Positions 1-5,048 of a stretch of DNA of 5,048 bases are shown in pieces. The stretch lies in assembly GCA_029907055.1 (NCBI GenBank), contig JARYMO010000125.1:1-5048 (forward strand). The letters run 5' to 3'. Every line of letters starts with the position of its first letter. Position 1 is the stretch's first letter. A program made the translations under genes and the position numbers. This DNA comes from Syntrophomonadaceae bacterium (GTDB taxonomy: Bacteria; Bacillota; Syntrophomonadia; Syntrophomonadales; Syntrophothermaceae). Below the pieces are notes generated by a model, which did not search any database, was not told the origin of the DNA, and worked only from the letters and a program-made list of their open reading frames with translations.

Positions 1-1970
1 CCCCTCGAACCGCCCCTCCCTGCGGCGCCTGCTGCGGGGGCGGAGGCGCCGAAGTCCTCCATGCCCACGACTGTCCCGTGCGGCCCCACGTAGCGGTGCC
101 AGCCCAGCGGGCTGCCGGCTTCAATGGCCACCCGCCGGGTGATGCCGGGAGGCAGCACCGCGCGCCGGTACTCTTCGCTCTGGCGCTCGAACAGCTCCCA
201 GCTGGGCATACTGACCACCCGGGTGGGGATGCCGTCCGCTTCCAGCCCCTGGGCGGCCTCCAGCGCCACGTGCACCTCGGACCCGGTGGCGAGGAGGATT
301 GCGGCCGGAGTGGCGCCGGCCGGGTCTTTCAGCACGTAGGCGCCCCGGGCCACCCCGCTGGCCGGGGCGTAGTGGGTGCGGTCCAGCACCGGCACGTTCT
401 GGCGCGTCAGCACCAGCGCCACCGGTCCCCAGGACTGCACGGCCACTCGCCACGCCTCCGCGGTCTCGTTGGCATCGGCCGGGCGCAGCACGGTGAGGCC
501 GGGGATGGCGCGCAAGGAGGCCAGCTGTTCCACCGGCTGGTGGGTGGGCCCGTCCTCGCCAAGGCCTATGCTGTCGTGGGTGAACACGTAGATGACATGC
601 AGGCCCATCAGTGCTGCCAGGCGGACGGGGGGCAGCATGTAGTTGGAGAAGACCAGGAAGGTGGCCCCGAAGGGCAGGAGACCGCCGTGCAGGGCCATTC
701 CGTTGAGGATGGCGCCCATGGCGTGCTCGCGCACCCCGAAGTGGATGTTGCGGCCGCCAGGGTCGTGGGCCGAGAAGTCCCCGCCGCCGCGGATGCCGGT
801 CTTGGTGGAGGGCTCCAGGTCTGCCGCGCCCCCCACCAGGTAGGGAATGCGCCCGGCCAGAGCGTTCAGCACGGTCCCGGAAGCAACCCGGGTGGCCAGG
901 CCGCCGGCATCCGGCGCGAAGGCAGGAATATCCGCGTCCCAGCCCTGCGGCAACTGTCCCTGCCACCACTGGTTCCATTCGGCAGCCAGTTCGGGGTAGG
1001 TCCGCTGGTAGTCCAGCCAGAGAGCTTCCCAGGCCGCCTGCCACTGGCGCCCCCGCTCGAGGGCGGTGCGGAAATGCTGCAGGGCCTGCTCGGGAATGAA
1101 GAAGGCGGGCTCCAGGGGCCAGCCCAGGTTGAGCTTGGTGGCGCGCACTTCGTCGGCACCCAGCGGTTCGCCGTGGGCCGAGGCCTTGCCCGCCTTGCCG
1201 GGGCTGCCAAACCCGATCTGGGTGCGCACCATGATGAGGGAGGGCCGCGCGTGGTCCGCCTCCGCCTCCCGCAGGGCAGCAGAAATCGCCTCCACGTCGT
1301 TGCCGTCCTCGACCTGCAGCACCTGCCAGCCGTAGGAACGGAAGCGCGCGCCGCGGTCCTCGGTGAAGGTCAGGTCGGTGCTGCCTTCAATGGAGATGCG
1401 GTTGTCGTCGTACAGGCAGATGAGTTTGCCCAGTTGAAGGTGGCCAGCCAGCGAGGCTGCCTCGTGGCACACCCCCTCCATCAGGTCCCCGTCCCCGGCC
1501 AGCACGTAGGTGCGGTGGTCGACCACCGGAAAGCCGGGGCGGTTGAAGCGGGCCGCCAGGTGGCGCTCGGCCATGGCCATGCCGACCGCGTTGGCCAGGC
1601 CCTGGCCCAGTGGCCCGGTAGTGGTCTCCACCCCGGGGGTGAGCCCGTGTTCGGGGTGGCCGGGGGTGCGACTGCCCCACTGGCGGAAGCGCTGCAGTTC
1701 CTCCAGCGGCAGGTCATACCCGGTCAGGTGCAGGAGCGCGTAGAGCAACATGGAACCGTGGCCGGCCGAGAGCACGAAGCGGTCCCGGTTGGGCCAGAGG
1801 GGGTCGCCCGGGTTATGGCGCAGGTGGCGGGTCCACAGGGCGTACGCCATGGGGGCAGCGCCCATCGGCATCCCGGGATGCCCGGAACGCGCCTTCTCGA
1901 TGGCGTCCACCGCCAGCATGCGGACCGTGTTGATACAGAGGCGATCAAGGTTTTCACTTCCGGTGGTCAT
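1..1970 (-). CDS. tkt: Transketolase, 3' end cut by the left window edge
   Basis: Thiamine-diphosphate (ThDP) enzyme that moves two-carbon ketol units between sugar phosphates in the non-oxidative pentose phosphate pathway; cytosolic. I translated the frame codon by codon over most of its length: 656 residues without a stop, against about 660-670 for a complete bacterial enzyme. Visible motifs are SGHPGMPMG near residues 29-37 and SAGHGS at 68-73 (His31 and His71 match active-site histidines). The ThDP/Mg motif is GDGDLMEG at 159-166, ending with N190 in YDDNRISIEG. GVREHAMG carries the catalytic Glu at 415, and THDSIGLGEDGPTHQP follows near 464-479. FGASAP at 640-645 marks the C-terminal domain. 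The start is ATG at 1970, chosen because a GGAGGAGGAGG ribosome site lies 9 bases upstream and MTTGSENLDRLCINTVRMLA is a normal transketolase N-terminus. After FGASAP the last dozen codons are Ala/Gly/Arg-rich and unlike the family. The gene lies downstream of tRNA-Arg on the same strand. Identification is firm; the C-terminus is not seen. Confidence 0.97.
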   Translation of the reverse strand, partial: MTTGSENLDRLCINTVRMLAVDAIEKARSGHPGMPMGAAPMAYALWTRHLRHNPGDPLWPNRDRFVLSAGHGSMLLYALLHLTGYDLPLEELQRFRQWGSRTPGHPEHGLTPGVETTTGPLGQGLANAVGMAMAERHLAARFNRPGFPVVDHRTYVLAGDGDLMEGVCHEAASLAGHLQLGKLICLYDDNRISIEGSTDLTFTEDRGARFRSYGWQVLQVEDGNDVEAISAALREAEADHARPSLIMVRTQIGFGSPGKAGKASAHGEPLGADEVRATKLNLGWPLEPAFFIPEQALQHFRTALERGRQWQAAWEALWLDYQRTYPELAAEWNQWWQGQLPQGWDADIPAFAPDAGGLATRVASGTVLNALAGRIPYLVGGAADLEPSTKTGIRGGGDFSAHDPGGRNIHFGVREHAMGAILNGMALHGGLLPFGATFLVFSNYMLPPVRLAALMGLHVIYVFTHDSIGLGEDGPTHQPVEQLASLRAIPGLTVLRPADANETAEAWRVAVQSWGPVALVLTRQNVPVLDRTHYAPASGVARGAYVLKDPAGATPAAILLATGSEVHVALEAAQGLEADGIPTRVVSMPSWELFERQSEEYRRAVLPPGITRRVAIEAGSPLGWHRYVGPHGTVVGMEDFGASAPAAGAAGRGGSR

Positions 1971-1979
1971 GCGCTGCAG

Positions 1980-1990
1980 CCTCCTCCTCC
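1980..1990 (-). promoter_or_regulatory. Strong ribosome binding site of transketolase
   Basis: On the minus strand this reads GGAGGAGGAGG, three overlapping matches to the anti-Shine-Dalgarno sequence, ending 9 bases before the ATG at 1970. It fixes the start codon of tkt and suggests efficient translation. Confidence 0.85.
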
Positions 1991-2023
1991 AGGTCTGGGC
2001 CTCGCCCCCCGCGGGTGGGACGG

Positions 2024-2056
2024 GCGCGGCAACCGCGCAGCCGGCACCCGGCCGGC
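2024..2056 (-). other. Two back-to-back GC hairpins in the transketolase leader
   Basis: Reading on the minus strand, GCCGGC (2056-2051) pairs with GCCGGC (2045-2040) across a 5-base loop. One base later GCGCGG (2038-2033) pairs with CCGCGC (2029-2024) across a 3-base loop. Both stems are six perfect GC pairs. No T tract follows, so they do not look like an intrinsic terminator. They lie between the candidate promoter and the ribosome site and could structure the leader, but short perfect stems also arise by chance in DNA this rich in GC. Confidence 0.4.
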
Positions 2057-2106
2057 GCGACGCCAGGGGCTCACCGCCTGCAGATGCGGTCCTCCCTCTG
2101 CAAGCC

Positions 2107-2132
2107 TTTCGTCGCCCCGGCCGGGATTCCCT
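2107..2132 (-). promoter_or_regulatory. Possible sigma-H-like promoter for transketolase
   Basis: On the minus strand AGGGAAT (2132-2126) and CGAAA (2111-2107) resemble the sigma-H consensus of Bacillota, AGGA(A/T)-rich at -35 and GAAT at -10. The spacing of 12 bases between the -35 block and the RnnGAA block fits. Both elements carry one mismatch. Transcription would start near 2100 and give a leader of about 130 bases. There is no good TTGACA/TATAAT pair between the tRNA terminator and tkt. This is a pattern match only. Confidence 0.35.
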
Positions 2133-2163
2133 GCCGGGCGCGGGCGCGGCCGCTGAAACACGA

Positions 2164-2189
2164 ACAAGCAAGGGGTGTCCCTTGCTTGT
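2164..2189 (-). terminator. Intrinsic terminator after tRNA-Arg
   Basis: An 11-base-pair perfect inverted repeat (2164-2174 with 2179-2189, stem ACAAGCAAGGG) with a 4-base loop. It begins 23 bases after the CCA end of the tRNA. On the minus strand it is followed by TCGTGTTTC, a poor T tract; on the plus strand no T-run follows, so it is oriented to end tRNA transcription. It separates the tRNA from tkt. The weak T tract may allow some readthrough. Confidence 0.65.
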
Positions 2190-2212
2190 CCAGGCAGATG
2201 AGGTGCCAGTAA

Positions 2213-2287
2213 TGGTGCGCCCGACAGGAATCGAACCTGTGCACCTGGCTCCGGAGGCCAGCGCTCTATCCCCTGAGCTACGGGCGC
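2213..2287 (-). tRNA. tRNA-Arg, anticodon CCG
   Basis: A complete 75-base cloverleaf can be folded by hand. The acceptor stem GCGCCCG pairs with CGGGCGC, all seven pairs perfect. The D stem is GCTC/GAGC with loop AGGGGATA, including the A20 typical of arginine tRNAs. The anticodon stem is CTGGC/GCCAG with loop CTCCGGA, giving anticodon CCG. The variable loop has four bases. The T stem is ACAGG/CCTGT with loop TTCGATT. The discriminator is A and the 3' CCA is encoded in the DNA. It reads the CGG codon, which the neighbouring genes use often. The gene has its own promoter just upstream and a hairpin terminator just downstream. Confidence 0.98.
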
Positions 2288-2298
2288 GTGCGTAATAT

Positions 2299-2327
2299 AG
2301 TATACCAGAGCGCCACGCGAATAGCAA
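2299..2327 (-). promoter_or_regulatory. Sigma-70-type promoter of tRNA-Arg
   Basis: On the minus strand TTGCTA (2327-2322, four of six matches to TTGACA), exactly 17 bases, then TATACT (2304-2299, five of six matches to TATAAT). The -10 box ends 11 bases before the mature tRNA 5' end, so the precursor leader would be only a few bases. The -35 box starts six bases after the stop codon of the upstream transporter gene. The -10 region (ATATAGTATA on the plus strand) is an AT island in otherwise GC-rich sequence. Confidence 0.75.
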
Positions 2328-2332
2328 AGGAA

Positions 2333-3784
2333 TTAGCGGGGGCCCGTCACTCGCGCAAGGGGCCGCCGCCAGCACAGTGACAACAGGAAGCCGGCCAGCG
2401 TGATCCCCGCTGCCACGCGGTAGGTCGCGGCCAGGGCGGAAGAGAAGGCCGCGGGGTCGGGGGCGACAGCCGCTGACGGGGGCATGAACCAGGTGAACAG
2501 GGCAGCCGAGGTCACCACCCCCAAGGCGAAGAAAAGGTTGCGCACGGTGGCCACCAGCCCGCCCAGGTAGCCGGCCTTGTGCCGGGGGGCAGCGGAGAAC
2601 ATCGAGTTGTTGTTGGGGGAGCCGAACATGCCGATGCCCACTCCCAGCAGTGCCAGGGCGCCGCCCGTACAGACCAGGGGCGTGTGGAGGGTGACGTCGG
2701 ACAACAGCGAAAACGCCGCGGTCATGGTGAACAGGGCCAGCGAGACCAGGCGGTCGGGGCCGAAGCGGTCGGACAGGCTCCCGGCCACGGGCGCGGTCAC
2801 CGCCATGGCAGCAGGGAGCACGGTCATGAAGAGACCGGAGCGAGTAGGCGGAAACGCCATGGCCTTCTCCAGGTAGAAGGGCATCAGGAAGACCGCGAAC
2901 ATCTGGCCCAGGTAGTTGCACCCGGCCAGCAGGTTGCCGCGGGCCACGGCCGGAATCCGCAACAGCGACCAGTCCAGCAGCGGTTCGCGCACGCGGGACT
3001 CCACCCACACGAAGGTGCTGCCGAGCACGGCGGCCAGACCGAGCAGGACGTAGGCCGGGCTGGCGGCTCCGGCCAGGGCCAGCATCATGGTGACGAGGGT
3101 TGCTGCCAGCAACGCCCCCCCTGCCAGGTCGAAGCGGCTGCGGGACCGGGCGGTGTCGGTCGGCTGCAGGTAGTGCCAGCCCAGCACCGAGCCGACGATG
3201 CCCAGCGGAACATTGATGAGGAAGATGGAGGGCCACCCGAAGGACCCCACCAGCAGACCGCCCAGACCGGGCCCCACCATGTTGCCCATGCCGACCACCG
3301 TGCCGGAAATGCCCAGGGCCTTGCCCCGCTGCTCCGCGGGGAAGGCATTGGTAATGAGCCCCACGCCGGTGGCCATCATCATCGAGGCGCCCAGCCCCTG
3401 GAAGCAGCGGTGGGTCGCCAGCCAGGCCAGGCTGGTGCTGGTGCTGCACAGCCACGAGCCGAGGGAGAAGATGACGAACCCCCAGGTGTAGATGCGGTGA
3501 CTGCCGATGCGGTCCCCTACCCAGCCGAACAGCAGCAGGGTGGAGGTGATGACCACGATGTAGGCGGTGGTCACCCACTGCACCTGGGCGATGGAAACGC
3601 CGAAGCGGGCGGCGATGGAGGGGTTGGCGATGTTGACGATGCTCCCGTCCAGCGTGGACATGAAAATGCCAATCGACACTACGGCCAACACCGGCCACTT
3701 GCTCTGCACCCCGCGCACCCCCGCGTATCCCGCATCTTTCTCCAGATTACCCTTTCCCGGCGGAAGCTTCAATCTTCCCCCCAC
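2333..3784 (-). CDS. MFS transporter, DHA2 family (14-helix drug/proton antiporter)
   Basis: Inner-membrane efflux protein of the EmrB/QacA type, using the proton gradient to export small molecules; the substrate cannot be read from sequence. It has 483 residues, usual for the family. About 14 hydrophobic segments are visible, roughly at 31-53, 70-89, 100-118, 122-143, 156-178, 184-204, 220-240, 243-263, 288-308, 316-337, 344-363, 367-388, 405-432 and 452-471. Motifs: LDGSIVNIANPSI at 45-57 (DHA2 signature, with Asn at 54 where Leu is usual), motif A GWVGDRIGSHR at 87-97, motif B RCFQGLGAS at 126-134, antiporter motif C GPGLGG at 171-176, a second motif A GSLSDRFGPDR at 335-345, and GSPNNNSMFSAAP at 388-400. 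The start is GTG at 3784, with AAGGA five bases upstream. In-frame TTG at 3772 or GTG at 3718 would still leave helix 1 intact. The gene ends in TAA 45 bases before the tRNA and is divergent from the activase gene. No adjacent regulator gene is seen. Confidence 0.93.
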   Translation of the reverse strand: MGGRLKLPPGKGNLEKDAGYAGVRGVQSKWPVLAVVSIGIFMSTLDGSIVNIANPSIAARFGVSIAQVQWVTTAYIVVITSTLLLFGWVGDRIGSHRIYTWGFVIFSLGSWLCSTSTSLAWLATHRCFQGLGASMMMATGVGLITNAFPAEQRGKALGISGTVVGMGNMVGPGLGGLLVGSFGWPSIFLINVPLGIVGSVLGWHYLQPTDTARSRSRFDLAGGALLAATLVTMMLALAGAASPAYVLLGLAAVLGSTFVWVESRVREPLLDWSLLRIPAVARGNLLAGCNYLGQMFAVFLMPFYLEKAMAFPPTRSGLFMTVLPAAMAVTAPVAGSLSDRFGPDRLVSLALFTMTAAFSLLSDVTLHTPLVCTGGALALLGVGIGMFGSPNNNSMFSAAPRHKAGYLGGLVATVRNLFFALGVVTSAALFTWFMPPSAAVAPDPAAFSSALAATYRVAAGITLAGFLLSLCWRRPLARVTGPR

Positions 3785-3792
3785 TCCCTTCC

Positions 3793-3821
3793 TTCAAAGG
3801 GCAGGGCATGCGTGGTACGAT
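3793..3821 (+). promoter_or_regulatory. Candidate promoter of the activase gene
   Basis: TTCAAA (3793-3798, four of six matches to TTGACA), a 17-base spacer, then TACGAT (3816-3821, four of six matches to TATAAT) preceded by TG at 3813-3814 as an extended -10 element. Transcription would start near 3828, about 30 bases before the chosen start codon. The -35 box overlaps the ribosome-binding region of the divergent transporter gene. Each box is weak alone; the exact spacing and TG element raise it above chance. Confidence 0.42.
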
Positions 3822-3846
3822 GGAGGGTGGAACAAGGGGGCAAGGC

Positions 3847-3854
3847 AGGTGGAG
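3847..3854 (+). promoter_or_regulatory. Ribosome binding site of the activase gene
   Basis: AGGTGGAG, with five bases between AGGTGG and the GTG at 3858. This favours 3858 over another in-frame GTG at 3849, which lies inside this motif and has only AAGG at 3842-3845 as its own site. Confidence 0.6.
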
Positions 3855-3857
3855 CGA

Positions 3858-5048
3858 GTGAAATCGCTGGGAATCTGTATCGGAGCATCGACCGTCAGCG
3901 TGGCGATGCTGGAAGTATCAGCGGCCGGGGGCGTGGAGGTGACCCTCTCCACGGGCACGCCGCACGAGGGTGACCCTCGGCGGGCCCTGGCCACGCTCCT
4001 GGAGCAGGTGTCGCCGACCGGAACGGACTTCCTGGCCGTTACCGGCAGGAAGTTTCGTTCCCTGCTGGCGGTGGCGTCGCTGTCCGAACCGGAGGCGGTG
4101 GAGTACGCATACGGGTGGGCCGCGAGGGGCGGTGCCAAACCGGGCCTGCTCATCAGTGCAGGGGGCGAAACCATCATCGCCTACCGCATGGACCGCCACG
4201 GCAAGATCTGCGACGTGGTGACCGGCAACAAGTGCGCGGCTGGCACCGGGGAGTTCTTCCTGCAACAGCTGCGGCGCATGGACGTGGAACTGGAGGAGGC
4301 GGTGGCCTCGGCGGACCTGGACAACCCGCACCGGGTGTCAGGCCGATGCTCGGTCTTCTGCAAGAGCGACTGCACGCACGCCCTCAACAAGGGAGCGGCC
4401 AGGGAGCGGGTGATTGCCGGCCTGTGCGAGATGATGGCGGCCCGCATCCTGGAGCTGGTGCGGGACAACACTGGGGAACGGGTAATGATGGTGGGGGGGA
4501 TGACCGAGAATACCGCCGTGGTGGAGCTGGTGCGCCGGCGAATCCCCCACCTGGAGATCCCGGCCTGTGCACGCACCTTCGAGGCGGTGGGCGCCGCCCT
4601 GTGGGCGCTGGAGCAGCAGCAGCGTGCACCAGCCAACCTGGTAGGCCTCTTCGCGCCGCCGTCGCGTTCGTTTGCCTGCCTGGAGCCGCTGGCGGCCTTC
4701 GCCGACCGCGTGCGCTTCCACGAGCCGGTGCGCAGTACGGCCCGCGCCGGCGATGAGTGCGTGCTGGGCCTGGACGTGGGCTCGACAACCACCAAGGCGG
4801 TGGTGGTGCGGCGGTCGGACCTGGCGTTGCTGGCCAGCTGCTACCTGCGCACCAACGGGGACCCGGTGGGGGCCGCCCGCAAGTGCTACCGCCAACTCAA
4901 CGACCAGGTGGGCGACCTGGTGCGCCTGGTGGGCCTGGGGGTAACCGGCTCCGGGCGGCAGATCGCAGGGCTGCACGCCCTCACCGCCGGGGTGGTGAAC
5001 GAGATCGTGGCGCACGCGGCAGCGGCGGTGCATTTCGATGCCGGGGTG
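3858..5048 (+). CDS. Two-domain 2-hydroxyacyl-CoA dehydratase activase (BadF/BadG/BcrA/BcrD ATPase family), C-terminus outside the window
   Basis: Family members use ATP hydrolysis and a [4Fe-4S] cluster held between two subunits to pass an electron to a dehydratase or reductase acting on CoA thioesters. The 397 residues seen contain no stop. Domain 1 (about 1-255) starts GICIGASTVSVAML, a variant of the usual GxDxGSTxxK loop lacking the Asp and Lys. It continues with SAGGETIIAY near 100-109, the hallmark CAAGTGEFF at 126-134, GRCSVFCKSDCTHALNKG at 162-179 and FEAVGAALWALE near the domain end. Cys126 and Cys164 match the two cluster ligands of HgdC-type activases in motif and spacing; Cys168 and Cys172 are extra. 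A linker follows. Domain 2 starts with GLDVGSTTTKAVVV at 304-317, a canonical phosphate-binding loop, and continues through GLGVTGSGRQIAGL to the edge. Larger relatives carry DUF2229 and HgdB-like parts after the second domain; whether this one does cannot be seen. GTG 3858 is chosen on its ribosome site. The substrate is unknown. Confidence 0.92.
   Translation, partial: MKSLGICIGASTVSVAMLEVSAAGGVEVTLSTGTPHEGDPRRALATLLEQVSPTGTDFLAVTGRKFRSLLAVASLSEPEAVEYAYGWAARGGAKPGLLISAGGETIIAYRMDRHGKICDVVTGNKCAAGTGEFFLQQLRRMDVELEEAVASADLDNPHRVSGRCSVFCKSDCTHALNKGAARERVIAGLCEMMAARILELVRDNTGERVMMVGGMTENTAVVELVRRRIPHLEIPACARTFEAVGAALWALEQQQRAPANLVGLFAPPSRSFACLEPLAAFADRVRFHEPVRSTARAGDECVLGLDVGSTTTKAVVVRRSDLALLASCYLRTNGDPVGAARKCYRQLNDQVGDLVRLVGLGVTGSGRQIAGLHALTAGVVNEIVAHAAAAVHFDAGV

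Noticed and set aside
121..1044. Minus-strand frame of 307 codons in the left part.
   Set aside because: It lies in another frame of the same strand as tkt, and its Arg/Pro/Gly-rich translation is a frame-shifted reading of transketolase codons.
1967..2074. Short minus-strand frame in the tkt leader, GTG at 2074 to TGA at 1967, overlapping the tkt ATG as ATGA; it could be a 35-residue leader peptide.
   Set aside because: The peptide is only Arg/Pro/Gly/Ala-rich, GTG 2074 lacks a well-spaced ribosome site, and open frames are frequent in DNA this rich in GC. The ATGA overlap is suggestive of coupling but not enough to call a gene.
78..2156. Plus-strand open frame of 692 codons across the transketolase gene.
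   Set aside because: Its codons are in exact register with the antisense of tkt, whose translation shows every family hallmark. It stays open because tkt in this GC-rich DNA avoids TTA, CTA and TCA codons, whose complements are stops. The product has no recognisable domain and is rich in Gly, Ala, Arg, His and Gln.
2164..2189. The 26-base inverted repeat considered as an insertion-sequence end or attachment site beside the tRNA.
   Set aside because: There is no second copy, no transposase or integrase, and no duplicated tRNA 3' end in the window. Position and orientation fit a tRNA terminator.
2579..3973. Plus-strand open frame of 464 codons across the transporter gene.
   Set aside because: It is codon-aligned antisense to the clearly real 14-helix transporter, is extremely rich in Gly, Gln, His and Ala, and overlaps the activase start. 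A shadow.
4338..5033. Minus-strand open frame of 231 codons across the activase gene.
   Set aside because: It is codon-aligned antisense to the activase and ends exactly where the activase uses a TCA serine codon (4335-4337). Its His/Arg/Ala-rich product matches no family.

Overview
The window is visibly GC-rich and looks like ordinary chromosome of a bacterium. A high-GC member of the Bacillota (Clostridia-like) fits best. The reasons are a two-domain 2-hydroxyacyl-CoA dehydratase activase of the kind found in anaerobic Bacillota, a possible sigma-H-type promoter, and heavy use of GTG starts. This assignment is inference: no rRNA or other firm taxonomic marker is present.

Layout from left to right. 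Positions 1-1970 (minus strand) hold a nearly complete transketolase gene whose last codons run off the left edge. Positions 1971-2212 are its leader, with a strong Shine-Dalgarno sequence, back-to-back GC hairpins, a possible sigma-H-like promoter, and the terminator of the upstream tRNA. Positions 2213-2287 (minus) are a tRNA-Arg(CCG) with an encoded CCA end and a good sigma-70-type promoter of its own, packed into the 45 bases between it and the next gene. Positions 2333-3784 (minus) encode a 14-helix DHA2-family drug/proton antiporter. After a short divergent intergenic region, positions 3858-5048 (plus) encode the N-terminal 397 residues of a fused activase: one complete BadF/BcrA-type ATPase domain followed by the start of a second. 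This gene runs off the right edge.

The genes do not form one obvious pathway. Transketolase is central carbon metabolism (pentose phosphate pathway) and the tRNA is housekeeping. The antiporter and the activase are divergently transcribed and may share regulatory DNA, but nothing in the sequence links their functions. Transketolase and activase are both open at a window edge, so they are easily missed by ORF callers that need both a start and a stop. The long ORFs antisense to all three protein genes are codon-aligned shadows.

I found no mobile element, CRISPR array, rRNA, toxin-antitoxin or defence locus, and no convincing undescribed system. The points most worth a second look are the altered nucleotide-binding loop of the first activase domain beside intact cluster cysteines, the transketolase leader, and the odd end of the transketolase reading frame at the left edge.
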